Positions 1 through 11,960 are shown, numbered from the stretch's first letter. The stretch: 64,000 nt of DNA from Glandiceps talaboti (GCF_964340395.1 NC_135562.1:16937485-17001484), one strand, 5' to 3'. Program-made: numbers and translations. The notes: a model not told the origin generated them from the sequence alone.

Positions 1-2406
1 GAGAACCGTGCTAGCAGGCATGCAAAAAACCCTGACTATGCCACACACTGGAATATACATGTCATGGGGTTCTGATACATCATTCTACTGTAGATCTTTC
101 AGAATTTGTAATTTGTAAACTAAGAAAAAAACTCGCCATGGTATGTTACGTAATCTAAAACAAACCCTGTCCATTACACAATCTAAATATACAGTAAGCT
201 AGGGTGACCTAATAACACACAAAAGACATCAAGCCCCACAAATACAGCAAGATTCCTAGATTACAACAGATAAGGACCCTTTAACTATACAAAAAGTCAT
301 TCATGCCCCTTGATAGATTCCTTGAACGCCACCTATTTGTATATTGTCCACCCTATCGACGTAGAGAAGCAATTAAATAAACGGAAAAAGTGTACTGAGT
401 AATTCAAATATATCAAATATAATCATTGGTAGGAATACAGTTACCTTTTTGAAGTCTAGTTTGATGCAACTACATATCGTCTGAATCAGTTAGTTGTCTC
501 CAGTGTAATGATGTTAAGCTATCTAGTCAAGTGACCCCCTAGTGGAGTGGATATAATAATCTTACTTGAATAGGTCTACCTTGTGATGTACACAAATCCC
601 GCCACTTGATAATTTCCTGTGTGAGTTTGAAGAGTTGCAAATTGTTATTGAGGGCCCTTTAACTACATATGCATATTTAAAACCCAGACAGGACCCCCTA
701 ACTACTTTAAAATTTTGATAATAGTGACCTATAACTAAGTATGATTTACAGACAAGACAATTTTCGAATAACTAAGCATACTTTGTTTCATGAAGTAGAA
801 AATCAAGTTATTCAATTTATGTGATTTCTTTTCTTCAAATATGCAATGAGAATTTATCAAGCTGCTACAAGAGAATGGGCTGAATAATTGTTTAGGAGAT
901 GACAGTCAATAAAGAAGTTTGAACCCAAATTGTGATTGGAAAAAAAAAAATTAAACCTTACGTTATCTCACGGTTAAAATTGATCACGAAATATGAGATG
1001 TCAAACGTTGTTTTGATGGCAGATTTTGGACTCCACACAATGTAGGAATGTTTTGCTCTCTTTAGAACATGTACGGTCAATTCTCTTCGTGCTGCTTGAT
1101 TCCTTTTTCATTGTAAGTGTTAATGAAACCAAGGGTATTACATACATGTACAGTAAAGTCAAACAGGCTTGTGTGATTTTAATAAAATTGTCTTTTATGG
1201 ACTAGAAATTGTTACATATTTTACCATACTCTGGTTAAATAAGATATTTTAAATGCTTGTAAGTATGCAAATATAGTTTATGAATCTTCAATTATATAGA
1301 GATGTTTTATTTAGTTTAATTCAAAATGTGCTGTTCTATTTTCATACATGAGTTAATGCTGAAGGTTTGTTTGTATATAGTGTGTATGGTTTGTCACTTG
1401 TTAAATTTGATTATGAAAAAATTTTCAGAAAATAATTCGGTAAATAAATTGATATGGTCCTGTCAGGGCCACAATGGATATTTCATGTAATGTTTTCTAA
1501 GTAGCTGCCAAAAGTGTCAAGAATTAATTTATGTATGTCATACAAGAAGAAATTTTCCTTCAGTGTTGAAGTATAGATCGCCCTCTTGAGATGGAAAAGA
1601 GAAATCTTCCAAAATTATCGCAAACGCGATAGAAAGGAGCACCCTTCCAAAATGATGGCAAATGTATATCGCCCTCTTGAGATGTGAAAGAGAAAGCTTC
1701 CAATATATCATAATCTTAGGTCGCCCTCTTGAGGGTCACAATGGGATATATGAGTTGGGGGAAAAAGTTCAAATTATCAAATTATGTTATGATTATAGCT
1801 TTAAGAAGAGTAATAAAGACATTCTTTTTGTGCATTAATCACACAATTTGACCTTTGACCTGTATGTTCATCCAACCAGTTATTTTTCACCCTTTGTAGC
1901 TAGTGTTGTTTTGAGGGGGTCAGACAAATGTGTGAATGTGTTGTGTCGTTTAGTATCTTTGATTTAAAAAAAAATTACAAAATTTACACCCCTAACAAAG
2001 CAAATATGAATTTGAATGAAATCCCATTTTGTGTGAATATTGAAATAAAAGAATTATGAAATGCTCTTTGTTGTTGGTTGCATATTTTCTATGAATTCGT
2101 GAATCTCTACAAACATATCTGTAAGGTGACAAGAGTGACTGAGTGTACTATATTATATTGCCCAATCTGATGTAGTGTACAAGTTGCAGTTAATTTTTGG
2201 CTGTTACGTTTACTGCCACGAGTCCTTTTGGAAGTGCTCATTACATACATCAGACACAATACTATAGGTCCCCCCCCCCCGAGCCACACAAGAGCACTGA
2301 GTGAATTCACTCAACCAATGCAATGAAAACATGTAATACACACAACAAAGTAACATGCATCGCACATAGTACCTTTGTGCCATATTTAGTAGAAATTACC
2401 GATAGT
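1..2406. other. Non-coding AT-rich flank
   Basis: No exon, domain or splice-bounded reading frame could be supported here. The sequence is AT-rich with short poly-A and poly-T runs. Between about 1575 and 1735 a phrase of the type 'cgccctcttgaga' recurs three times, which suggests a degenerate tandem repeat or an old repeat relic. It may be intergenic or a 3' untranslated region of a gene lying to the left. Confidence 0.5.
1575..1735. repeat. Short degenerate direct repeats
   Basis: The phrase 'atcgccctcttgagat' followed by 'gaaagagaaa.cttcc' occurs at about 1577 and 1670, and a third partial copy, 'tcgccctcttgaggg', lies at about 1721. Spacing is irregular (about 50-95 bp). The origin is unknown; it could be an eroded minisatellite. 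Confidence 0.45.
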
Positions 2407-2469
2407 TGGTGTGTCACAAGATATCGTACTAGCATATACAGTTATTAGGCTTTCCCACTTAACAAAGCA

Positions 2470-2910
2470 CTCAAACTCGTTGCCCAACCTGGCTTAGACC
2501 ACCTTGACTTTCAGCAAACTTTTCAAAGTGATACAAGTACGAATCCATGTCGTCATTGTTTTCATCAAATGCTGGCAATTTTGGAGCACTGGCTTTCACC
2601 CTACTAGTATCTACTATATTCGCCCCGCCGTGAGCCTTAATTGTTCCATTCTATACTGATGGTCCCTTTCCTCTCGGTCTCGTACTATTTGTTCCTGACG
2701 TTTCTTTTCGTCTCTTTCTAACTGCCTTTCATCTCGTGCTATTTGTTCCTGACGTCTTTTCTCGTCTCTTTTTAACTGCCTTTCATCTCGTGCTATCCTC
2801 TCCTTTTCCTTTTCTAATTCCTTCTCTTCTCTCTCTTCAACAAACTCAATTAGAGCTATTCCTGTGTACCCTATTTCCTTTCCCAGCGCTACTATTGCTT
2901 GAGTATCCAT
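2470..2910 (-). pseudogene. Gag-like remnant of LTR element, frameshifted
   Basis: The minus-strand frame starts at 2910 and encodes a short ordered N-terminus followed by a highly charged coiled coil of repeated RDERQLxRDEKxRQEQI units (residues about 27-85). A frameshift near 2615 ends this frame. The neighbouring frame continues with the gag-type signature PKLPAFDENNDDMDSYL and a phenylalanine-rich stretch before a stop. This order (charged coiled coil, then the 'KLPxFDExxDDxDSYL' motif) is familiar from invertebrate Ty3/Gypsy-type gag proteins. The capsid remainder and all enzymes are deleted. It is a relic, not a host gene. Confidence 0.7.
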
Positions 2911-3062
2911 GATGAACGAGCCAATGCTACACCCAGAATGCCCTTCACTTTACCCAATACTCCAACTACACTTTACTCAAAATTGGAGATATTTCGAACA
3001 AATACCCCAGAAACGATCAATTTGAAACTTGAAATTGTTAAACCCACAATTTGTAGATTTAG

Positions 3063-3080
3063 ATCCCACTTCTGACACCA
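3063..3080 (-). promoter_or_regulatory. tRNA-Leu-like primer-binding site
   Basis: The plus strand reads ATCCCACTTCTGACACCA, which looks like the 3' end of a leucine tRNA including CCA. The minus-strand transcript would therefore base-pair with that tRNA to prime reverse transcription. It sits 2 bp inside the LTR, where a primer-binding site belongs. The tRNA-Leu assignment rests on recall of animal tRNA-Leu acceptor and T-arm sequence. Confidence 0.75.
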
Positions 3081-3082
3081 AT

Positions 3083-3849
3083 TGTCACAAGATGGTCGAG
3101 TGACACATACAACTAAAGGATAGAATGGATTATTGTATAAATGCAGCGACAGAGAATAACATATCAATTGAAAATACTGTATTTGACCATGAAATAATAT
3201 TACATAAACTGAATAGGAACGTGCTATACATATCCCCTGATACACTTGTCAGGTTGTACAAAATAACAAACAAGGCTTATAAATGCATAGTTATGGTGAT
3301 GACAGGTACTAACTAATTATTTAGCAAATTCTAGTCTGCGAGGCAGCAAACCGTTGTACACGCAAAATGTGGTAGCTTAAATGGCTGTCAGCCAGTCCGT
3401 ATTGTCTTGTATACAATTATCCGCAAGTCATGAACTCACCCGTTTTACACGGTACTAAGTACAGTCAGTGTCCGTAGTCCATTAGCAAATTAACGGAGTG
3501 TCCTGTTGGTGTAGGTTAAGTTCTTGTTGTGGAATAATACACGCCCATGCGACAGCCACCAGTAGCCAGCAAGTCGGCAGCTCCAAGCTAGCAGTATCCA
3601 CCTTCAGGCCTTGATGTTCAAAGTTAGGAGAAGCATGTGATCACTGGCTTCGAGAGTATTTATATAGGGGTCTCCTTAACGTTGATTGGGTACACACAAA
3701 GTTCAACAGATGTTTATCTGTAGACATGTAAATTAGCACACTGTCATCACGAAAAGGTCCCTGACCTATACCTGTCATCACCATTCATCAAAAGGTCACT
3801 AGTTCAGTAAACTAAAGAATCTATTATTCAAAATCACCACCTTGTGACA
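3083..3849 (-). repeat. LTR of the retrotransposon
   Basis: This is a 767-bp long terminal repeat with short inverted ends (TGTCACAAG / CTTGTGACA). On the minus strand a strong TATA box, TATATAAATA, lies at 3657-3666 and would start transcription about 570 bp before the LTR end. Only this one full LTR is seen, on the 5' side with respect to minus-strand transcription. Confidence 0.8.
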
Positions 3850-3982
3850 TGGTGCATGCCAGAGTTGAGGGTGAACGCATTGACGGATACAACCCAATGC
3901 AGTAACCCTCTACAAATGGTACCCATTGGGGGCTGTAAAGATGTACATGTGACTGTATTATACGGTGGACGAGGGGGACATT

Positions 3983-4385
3983 TCCGCGCTCTCAATGATT
4001 GGGCGTTCAAAGCAATTTCCGCGCTCTCAATGACAGAGTTCAAAGCAATTTCCGCGCTCTCAATGACTGAGCGTTCAAAGCAATTTCCGCGCTCTCAATG
4101 ACTGGGCGTTCAAAGCAATTTCAGCGCTCTCAATGACTGGGCGTTCAAAGCTATTTCCGCGCTCTCAATGACTGGGCGTTCAAAGCAATTTCACCGCTCT
4201 CAATGACTGGGCGTTCAAAGCAATTTCACCGCTGTCAATGACTGGGCGTTCAAAGCAATTTCACCGCTCTCAATGACTGGGCGTTCAAAGCAATTTCCGC
4301 GCTCTCAATGACCGAGTTCAAAGCAATTTCAGCTCTCTCAATGATAAGAGTTTCAAAGCAATTTCTGTGATGTCAGACATTTCCG
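3983..4385 (+). repeat. ~35-bp tandem array, left arm of foldback 1
   Basis: About 11 units carry the core 'caatgactgggcgttcaaag' followed by 'caatttccgcgctct'. Variants include 33-bp forms with 'acagagttc' or 'accgagttc', and CAC versus CCG before 'CGCTCTC'. The innermost units are the most divergent. Confidence 0.85.
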
Positions 4386-4817
4386 CAACAGAAACGATTT
4401 CTCTGTCAGAAGCGATTTCCCAGACGTACAGAAGTGGAATCCCCACAAGTCACGTGTTAGTGACATATGCTTCATGTGTACACACAAGTACGGAATTTGG
4501 AGGAGTCATGCAGAAGCTCAATTGTTGTATGCAAGAATTTTAGAAAGATTGGTACCCCATCCATAAATTGTAACAATGCACTTAGTATACTTGAGGGAGA
4601 AATAATCACTTTACAAATGCCAGTTGATGTTCATGAAAAATAAAAATGTCTTCAGCAGAAAATGTTGCAGAACACGACAGTAATTTGTAACTCATTTATG
4701 TCCACTATGTAATATCAATTTTATGTCCTTGAATGATTAAAATTATGTAGCCCAGACACTTCGCAAATGTATTGATGATGTATCAATCTGAGACTACCAA
4801 TAGTTTGAGAATTGTCG

Positions 4818-5910
4818 GGTGCGTGACTAACGACGTCCAAGTAAAATCATATCTATCCATGCAGAGATGATATGATTCGTTTTCAAACCATGAATACGTT
4901 TTTAAGCAATCGACATTTAGAAATACAAGTAATTTCGAAGTTGATTTTTGTATGTTGATATCGATTTTTGAACATCCATTTTTTGAGACTCATCGAAAAT
5001 CAAAACATGAACCATGTTTCACTTTTCTCAGCTGTGCACTTTTTATCGTTACATTATTGTAACATTTGTGCCACTAGGCTCGACTCAAAGAGACATCGCA
5101 GGGAAGCGAACCGGACGTCTTCGTTAATATCCCGTCGATCATCGGGCATGACGTGGCACAACAAATCGATAGCCCCACTTTGAGTACGAGGAATTCACAC
5201 ATAGGGTATAATAAACTAACATGTCAGAATACTGGTTTAATAATATTCTAAGCTCGGCAACCTTGTGTCCATAGTGGTCTGAGGTTTAACACAAACGTAT
5301 AGTAATGACTATGTTACGTCGATTCACCCAAAATGTGCTGGAAAGGGGTAGGGGTTTTGTGCGATAACTCACTACCTAAAAACAATTCTTGTATAATGTA
5401 CAAACAACCGTCACTGTATGGGATGGATGGCTGGTGTCAGTTAGTCATGCAATATGCGCCAGAAACGAGGTCCCACCCCCAAACATCTGATTACAAATTT
5501 ACAATTTATGTGTACATTTAGGACGTCCAAAAGGATATGTTCATATTCCAACGGTATCTGTTACTTGTTGTCTTTGCTTTCCTTTGATCTTCGCTTTGAT
5601 ATCATTTTTAGTAAACAACCTGCAAACTTCATAGAAACTGTAGATAGTACGAGTAAAAGGTGTCCCTAACTTTCCAGTAAAACGTTGAAACGTGAAACGT
5701 TGTTTGTGGTTTGATTTTGATTGCGTTTCAAAAAACGAAAGTTCGAATTTCGATATCAACACCTAAACACTAAGTTCCAAATTCACATGTAATTTCAAAT
5801 GTTGATTGTTTAAACACGTAATCATGGTTTGAAATTACGTCAGAAACGAATCACATCATATCTGGATAGATTGGGATTTCACTTGGACGTCGTTAGTCAC
5901 GCACCTAGTC
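4818..5910. repeat. Inner inverted repeat inside foldback 1
   Basis: The left arm begins near 'cgggtgcgtgactaacgacg' and the right arm ends with its reverse complement 'cgtcgttagtcacgcacc' near 5905. Within the arms, 'gatatcgatttttgaacatcc' (about 4958) pairs imperfectly with 'cgaatttcgatatcaac' (about 5745). The arms have diverged, so this is an older hairpin nested in the foldback element. The central part has weak short reading frames that I do not regard as genes. Confidence 0.65.
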
Positions 5911-6735
5911 AGTATGCAGACAGCTAGAGTATCGAGGATAGACTTCACGTGTTGTCATCAGAATGTTGAAACAACTATTCCAACATTGGTTGCAGTCAGT
6001 ATATATGAAAGTTATCAAGAAATTAATATTTGTGTAAGATGAAAGGACTATGATGTTGTGATTATTGGTAACAGGACACTACACCCCCAGACAAACAACC
6101 CGTAGGATAAATGCCCCCAATCACGCCTACAAATACACATACACTTTCATTTCAAACATGCTGATAAAGACTGATATATTGATAATGAAATGAAATTTTA
6201 GAAAAAACGAAGAGCGATAAACATGGGATTTGATTTCTAAATAAACAGTTATTAACTCATAAACAGGACCACTTTCGACCCTGCCCTAGTATGTAATTAT
6301 CCCACCTGAGGCCTTTCTCCGGGGGCATTTTTTTTCGGGGGGGGGGGGGATGCCCTAGAACCGTCATTATTATGTTAAAGAGAAAAAAATAGTGTGACGA
6401 ACTCGTGGAAAGTACACGAAAAACTCTGATATTTAACACCTAATAAAACACTAGAATAGATTGCCTACGAAAGCTAATAAATGGTAGCGTTAGCAAGCAT
6501 TCGATAAGCGTGAAAAACCTTCTCCGTCACACCAAGCTGTTCGATTGACCTTGTGTATGGCAGAACATACACTATATAAACTTGAGTACAGACACATTCG
6601 CCAATGCCAGCGTCTCTAGACTACGGCACAACCCAAGAAACCTGAAATATCACGACCAACTCGTGAAAATAAACGCCTCAACCTCACGGAAGCATACAAG
6701 AAAACGTTTCCCTAAAGGAAGAAGTAGCTTTTAAC

Positions 6736-6838
<103 letters not shown>

Positions 6839-7039
6839 AAGAAAAGTGTTGCAATAGCTACCTGACCAAGACTCCACCCCTCAGCAACTGACTGGTATAT
6901 GAAAAGTGTGTTTCGAATAAAACACGGGATATCTAGACCTGAAGTACTGGGAAAAATCCGACTTTCTCCATTGTACTGAGACGATCGAGCCAAATACAGG
7001 CACCCGGGGCGTGACACCCACAAGCTTTCCGCAACAACT

Positions 7040-7430
7040 ATCTCTGACAATACATGTTACTATAGTTATCTCTGACAATATCTGTTACTATAGCTATCTC
7101 TGACACTACCTGTACTATAGTTATCCCGGACAATGCCTGTTACTGTTACGGCATTAAATCTCCCAATACTAGAATGTATTTCGTGCAACTCTAGAATGTA
7201 TTAAATGCATTTATTACAAGCTCCCTGGACCGTCCGCCCGATCTTAGAATGTATTTCGTGCAGTCAAAGAATGTAAAAAATGATTTCTAACTTCTGTTAA
7301 AAAATGTAAAACGTGCATGAGTTAAATGTAAAAATGTATTTCCTGCAAAATATATGACTTCTGGCCATGGATGTAATACCTGTTACTATAGCTATCTCTG
7401 ACAATACCTACTGTAGTTATCAATGACAAT
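7040..7430. repeat. Short repeats 'ctgttactatagctatctctgacaata'
   Basis: Several ~28-bp units with this core lie at about 7040-7145, and again at about 7378-7430. An interposed stretch (about 7150-7370) repeats 'agaatgtatttcgtgca' and 'aaaatgtaaaa'. The matching block in copy 2 (about 25195-26035) has more units. Confidence 0.7.
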
Positions 7431-7619
7431 GTGTACACACAGGCACGGTCACTGTGTCCACAATTTTTACCAGTTACATGTACTTCCGGGTCACTAACAC
7501 GTGACTTGTGGGGATTCCACTTCTGTACGTCTGGGAAATCGCTTCTGTCAGAGAAATCGTTTCTGTTGCGGAAATGTCTGACATCGCGGAAATTGCTTTG
7601 AAACTCTTATCATTGAGAG

Positions 7620-8085
7620 AGCTGAAATTGCTTTGAACTCTATCATTGAGAGAGCTGAAATTGCTTTGAACCCGTTCATTGAGAGCGCGGAAATTGCTTT
7701 GAACGCCCAGTCATTGAGAGCAGTGAAATTGCTTTGAACACCCAGTCATTCAGAGCGGTGAAATTGCTTTGAACGCCCAGTCATTGAGAGCGGTGAAATT
7801 GCTTTGAACGCCCAGTCATTGAGAGCGGTGAAATTGCTTTGAACGCCCAGTCATTGAGAGCAGTGAAATTGCTTTGAACGCCCAGTCATTGAGAGCGCGG
7901 AAATTGCTTTGAACGCCAAGTCATTGAGAGCAGTGAAATTGCTTTGAACGCCCAGTCATTGAGAGCGGTGAAATTGCTTTGAATGCCCAGTCATTGAGAG
8001 CGCGGAAATTGCTTTGAACGCCAAGTCATTGAGAGCGCGGAAATTGCTTTGAAACGCCCAGTCATTGAGAGCGCGGAATTGTCCC
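7620..8085 (-). repeat. ~35-bp tandem array, right arm of foldback 1
   Basis: Roughly 14 units of 'cattgagagcgcggaaattgctttgaacgcccagt' mirror the left arm in reverse complement. The unit number differs from the left arm, so the two arms have expanded or contracted independently. Variants 'gcggtg' and 'gcagtg' alternate with 'gcgcgg'. Confidence 0.85.
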
Positions 8086-8133
8086 CCTCGTCTACCGTAA
8101 AAAACAGAGTGTCAGCGTAAAAGGGAAGAAAAC

Positions 8134-8891
8134 ATGGAAGGGGGGCGTAAAGTTGCTATAGTAACCGGTGGAACACGGGGAATTGGATTCGGGATAGCAA
8201 AAACGTTGGCAAGAGATGGATACGATCTCGTGTTGGGATTCAATGCCAACGAAGAGAGGGTCAGAGAATCGCAATGTCACTTGGAGGAGAAGTTCGGAGC
8301 CAATGTCGTAACTGTTAAGGGTGATGTTGGTGAGGAAGACACTGTGACCAGATTATTTGAAGCTGTCGAGGAGAAATTCAACGGTATCTTACATGTATTG
8401 GTTCATAATGCCGGACTGTATGTTGGTCGTACAACGACTGCAAAGTCTGAATCAGCACAATTAGCAGCAGGAGAAGATGGGAAAGGTCTGATTGGTAGTT
8501 TTCCACAAATGGATTACTATCAAAGAGTCTACCCCAAGTGTCTGGTACGGTGTGTTGAGAAAGGTTTGCCGTACATGGAGAAAGCTGGAGAAGGGCATAT
8601 TGTCACTATATCAAGCCCCGGATGTAATGCTACACAACCCCCTCGTTTGATGTATCTGAATCCTGGGCAGGCAAAGACAGTTGTTGAGTACCTCATCAGG
8701 TAATTTGACATCATATCTCTTTCCCGCAATCACAAGGCTGTCTGCAATCACTTTAATTAGAGTCATCTTATCTGTCTAGCACAAGCACAGACAAGTAATC
8801 ACCAACAGATTCATATCAAAGTAGTCCTGCTGTAGACGGCATGGGGTTTGATTGACCTCGTTCTCAGCCCCCGAAAAAAACTCCAAACCCC

Positions 8892-8938
<47 letters not shown>

Positions 8939-9754
8939 AGAACGTACGTAGAAGGAAAAAAATTAGTTTTTGTGGAGGCACAAATGAGACACGACCACTG
9001 TGCCAGTATTTACTTTTCAGCTACATTGGGACCATTGTTTATTGAAGCCTTTAATAAAAATTCTAAATTTTGGTACCACAGTTGATCACTCCCATATCCA
9101 CATTGTTCCCCCCCCCCCCCCGAAAGATGTATTATGCAAAGGCGCCTCACACGGGAAAAATGAATCACTTAACAGAACATAAAAGCATGCAGTCAACAAA
9201 ATGTATGACTAAGATAAGCGACTTCCTAAACTCGTCTTAATCTGAAAGAAGGTGGCCGAATATTTCGCATTCACTTCTGGTGGAAAGCTGCTTCTGAACA
9301 GCGCTTCTCGTGTCTATATATACTCTTTTGTCTTTCTGACAACCGAGATTTAATGATAACTTACAAATGACTGTCCAGCTAGCATATAGTGATAGTAGAC
9401 GGTAATTTTTTTCATCTATTAGACTTAATATTTCATGTCACGTGTCAGTGCTGTAGTATTTACCAAATTCCATGAACACAACAATGTTATTCTATTTTCA
9501 GGTATTATGCTCTTCAATTGGCACCAAACCGAATCAACGTGAATTGTTTGATTCCTGGGGTTACAAAGACGGAGGCCTGGGGCAATGCAGTGCTTGAAAT
9601 GGTTTCGGGTAAACTCAGTCCAATGGGAGAAGTCATTACGCCAGAAGATATTGGAGAGGCGGCTGCATTTCTATGTAAACCTAGCTCGCGATTCATCACG
9701 GGACAGATAATTGCCGTAGATGGCGCACTTAGTCTTAGATCATTCCCTCACTAA
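8134..9754 (+). CDS. Short-chain dehydrogenase/reductase, copy 1 (2 exons)
   Basis: Exon 1 is 8134-8699 and exon 2 is 9502-9754; the intron has GT/AG ends and splits an Arg codon as AG|G. The joined frame is 819 nt, 272 residues, usual for SDRs. Visible motifs are the dinucleotide-binding TGGTRGIG near residue 12, HNAG near residue 91, the catalytic-serine region TISSPGCN, then YLNPGQAK. The C-terminal half has the cofactor-loop PGVTKTEAW and the RFITGQIIAVDGA ending. Lys follows Tyr by seven residues (Tyr-x6-Lys), as in divergent SDRs such as enoyl-ACP reductase, rather than Tyr-x3-Lys. It is predicted to be a soluble NAD(P)(H)-dependent oxidoreductase; the substrate cannot be read. A foldback element ends 34 bp upstream of the ATG. 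An AATAAA lies at 9962-9967. Confidence 0.88.
8700..9501 (+). other. Intron of SDR copy 1, with (CAA)n
   Basis: This is an 802-bp intron with a GTAATT donor and TTTTCAG acceptor. It carries a CAA microsatellite at about 8890-8938 and a 14-base poly-C run near 9109. Blocks such as 'gaatcacttaacagaacata' and the region before the acceptor match the introns of SDR copies 2 and 3, which confirms that the duplication copied intron as well as exon sequence. Confidence 0.85.
8890..8938. repeat. (CAA)n microsatellite
   Basis: About 15 copies of CAA lie in the intron of SDR copy 1. The equivalent low-complexity site in copy 2 is fused to exon 1, making this tract a probable deletion breakpoint in the family. 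Confidence 0.95.
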
Positions 9755-11627
9755 TTTATAGGCAAACAACAATAATCTTTTAAATCTACTGTTATGTCAT
9801 CCATAGGGGTAAACCTCAGAAGACGTTGATTTCAGAATTGAAGAACACTTGAAATATCTACTGTGCATTAAAGTTGTACTATATTTAGCAACAGAATGCA
9901 GTCAGTATGTTAATTGGTACGTTAACAAGCGAAGATCCCACTTGAAGGACTTGTGAAAAAAAATAAACGCTCATTTTATATGATGTTGTTAGGGAGTAAT
10001 TTTAGCTGCGTATACTTGTAGCATACTAAGAATGTCAACCATCACTGTTATTTGCAGAACTCTCCACACTCATAAGCCTGACAACCTGTTTTAGGGTGCA
10101 ATTATTTAGTCTCCACTTATACCGCCATATTTAGACCAACTAAATATTAAACAAACCTTAAAAAGTGAATACAGAAATAAGTTTGTAAAGGGAGAAAAAA
10201 AGCACACGCTCACACAGAATATATGTCAATGACGTTTGAGAAATTACACGAGAATGGAACATACAATCACCAGCTTTGTAGGGACATCATTGATCATGGA
10301 ACGCCCCCAATGGGCACCACCTGTACCGGGTCAGGTCGTACCGCTGTGTGTTCACCCTCACTCACGTTCACGCTCGCGTACCAGCTGTGACCTAATTTTG
10401 CTTCGGCTAGCCGTTTACGTATATCAATAATAGATTACATGGTTAGCCTATTAAAATATTACAGTAATGTTTTGGTTATCTGACATAAATAGCGCAATGA
10501 CAATAACCGTATGGCTCAACATTATGTCAAGACAAATAATTAAGCAGATGTATTTAATTGAATAATCTCGTATGTTCACAATAAAATCACCAGTATCTTG
10601 AAGATTGCAGCAGCAGTCATCATCATCATCATACATCGTGATTTCTGTGCAAAATCAGTTACGAATTACGTGAAGGCAGCCACAGATTCAAGGCTGCATT
10701 TTAAATATTTTATCAAGGAAAACAAAATTACTGAGGTGTATTATGTCATGAAGGGTCAACCTTGCTAAAAGCATCAACATTTTTTTATTATATTAGTGAT
10801 TATTTTACAAAAAAATTTAAAAGAAATTTCACGTTGTTTACTTACCTGTAAACAGCTGTCGCCACGTTCGAAACGCCCGCCGCGAAACTTGTCAGTACGC
10901 AGAGAAGTAGGTCAAAATTGCGACGTAAGAGCACAAAATCTTCTACGTCACATGTGCGTGTACACCGTGACGTTGAACGTGTAGCCGGCCGAAACTCTCT
11001 GATTATCTCTATCTAGTATCAGGGACGTCTCTGTTTATACGTCCCTGCTAGTATGCACCAGCGGATTTCAAGCAAACCTGGCTCATATGAAGGTAACATA
11101 CTATGCATGCTATGTGAAACATGTGCCAGTCACTTTGTTTTGCGACTGAATCAAATATGGCTGAATGGCAGCCATATACATGTATGTTGTTAAACTTCAC
11201 AGTATACATCAGAACTTTGGAGGTTACCTAGTTATCCAGTTCAAGTGCCTACACCCATGCATATTATCATATGTGAACTTTATTTCAAGCCTTGACCGCT
11301 TCTTCAAGGTCACATAGCCAAATTTGGGCTATCTTCAAAGCTTTTTGAGTCAAACATTTCAAGTGATGATATTTTTAATCATGTTTTGGGTTTTACTATA
11401 TATGAGGCACATGCGCACGTGTCGTAATTTCGTTACCTCTTGACCTGTTTAGCAAAATAGTGGTCATATTTGTGTTGAAAAAGCACATTTGGCCTGATAG
11501 GCATCTCCAAAAATTTTGAATTTCGCTCTCCCCGAGAAAGGATAGCAAAAATCAAAATGTCAGTTAGGATAGCAAATGGCGGTAGTAGCCGTAGTCCTTC
11601 GACTCTACGTTACATGCAGGCTAACAT
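9755..11627. other. Intergenic stretch after SDR copy 1
   Basis: No gene could be supported. A CpG-richer patch lies at about 10855-10990, with 'cgccacgttcgaaacgcccgccgcg' flavour, and (CAT)n occurs near 10616-10633. The rest is AT-rich. The patch could be a promoter or an old repeat; I see no exon in it. Confidence 0.45.
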
Positions 11628-11960
11628 TATAACTGCCAACATCAGACTATATATCATATGGACGAATGGAACCTGTTGCAAACAGGGAAAGTAAACATTC
11701 AAATGAATTGGATTACTAACACTAATTGGCTCAGCATGTTGGCACAGTAGAGACTTGTATTATAGTTTGATACGAACAGTTTTATGGTCTCTGTAAATAT
11801 CTGTACATGACATTTGTTAAAATTTGGTAAAATGGCCATAAAACTGTTCTTAATATACTACAAGTCTCTGTACTTCCAACATGATGTGTCAAGTGTTATT
11901 AATCCAAGTCATCAGTTGTTTACTCTCCCTGTTTGTCCATGGTCTGATGTCGGCTATTGT
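11628..11960. mobile_element. Palindromic MITE-like element (about 330 bp)
   Basis: The left arm 'ccaacatcagac', 'aacagggaaagtaaac' and 'agagacttgtattatag' is mirrored on the right by 'actacaagtctct', 'gtttactctccctgttt' and 'gtctgatgtcgg'. The centre is near 11800 ('aaacagttttatgg' versus 'ccataaaactgttc'). Nearly the whole unit can fold on itself. There is no coding capacity. Precise ends and target duplication could not be fixed. Confidence 0.7.

Larger units (their letters stand above)
2412..3849 (-). mobile_element. Internally deleted LTR retrotransposon
   Basis: A compact 1.44-kb element starts with TGTCACAAG and ends with the inverse CTTGTGACA. It is flanked on both sides by the identical 5-bp TGGTG (2407-2411 and 3850-3854), a typical integrase target duplication. 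On the minus strand it contains, in order, a full LTR (3083-3849), a primer-binding site two bases after the LTR (3063-3080), and a gag-like reading frame (about 2470-2910). Almost no second LTR remains: similarity to the LTR at 2412 fades after about 11 bases. No protease, reverse transcriptase, RNase H or integrase is present, so it is non-autonomous and probably dead. The gag type and tRNA primer suggest the Ty3/Gypsy group; that assignment is inference. Confidence 0.85.

Noticed and set aside
3983-4385. Regular ~35-bp repeats resembling a CRISPR array
   Set aside because: There are no unique spacers between units, the array is mirrored in inverted orientation at the other end of the same element, and the setting is eukaryotic.
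5541-5762. A 73-codon frame repeated in both foldback copies (also 27348-27578)
   Set aside because: It is simply the shared inner inverted-repeat DNA of the two elements; no recognised domain, and it lies in an arm that also pairs with the other side.
8852-9085. Poly-glutamine reading frame
   Set aside because: It lies in the SDR copy 1 intron and results from the (CAA)n microsatellite; not conserved in copy 3.
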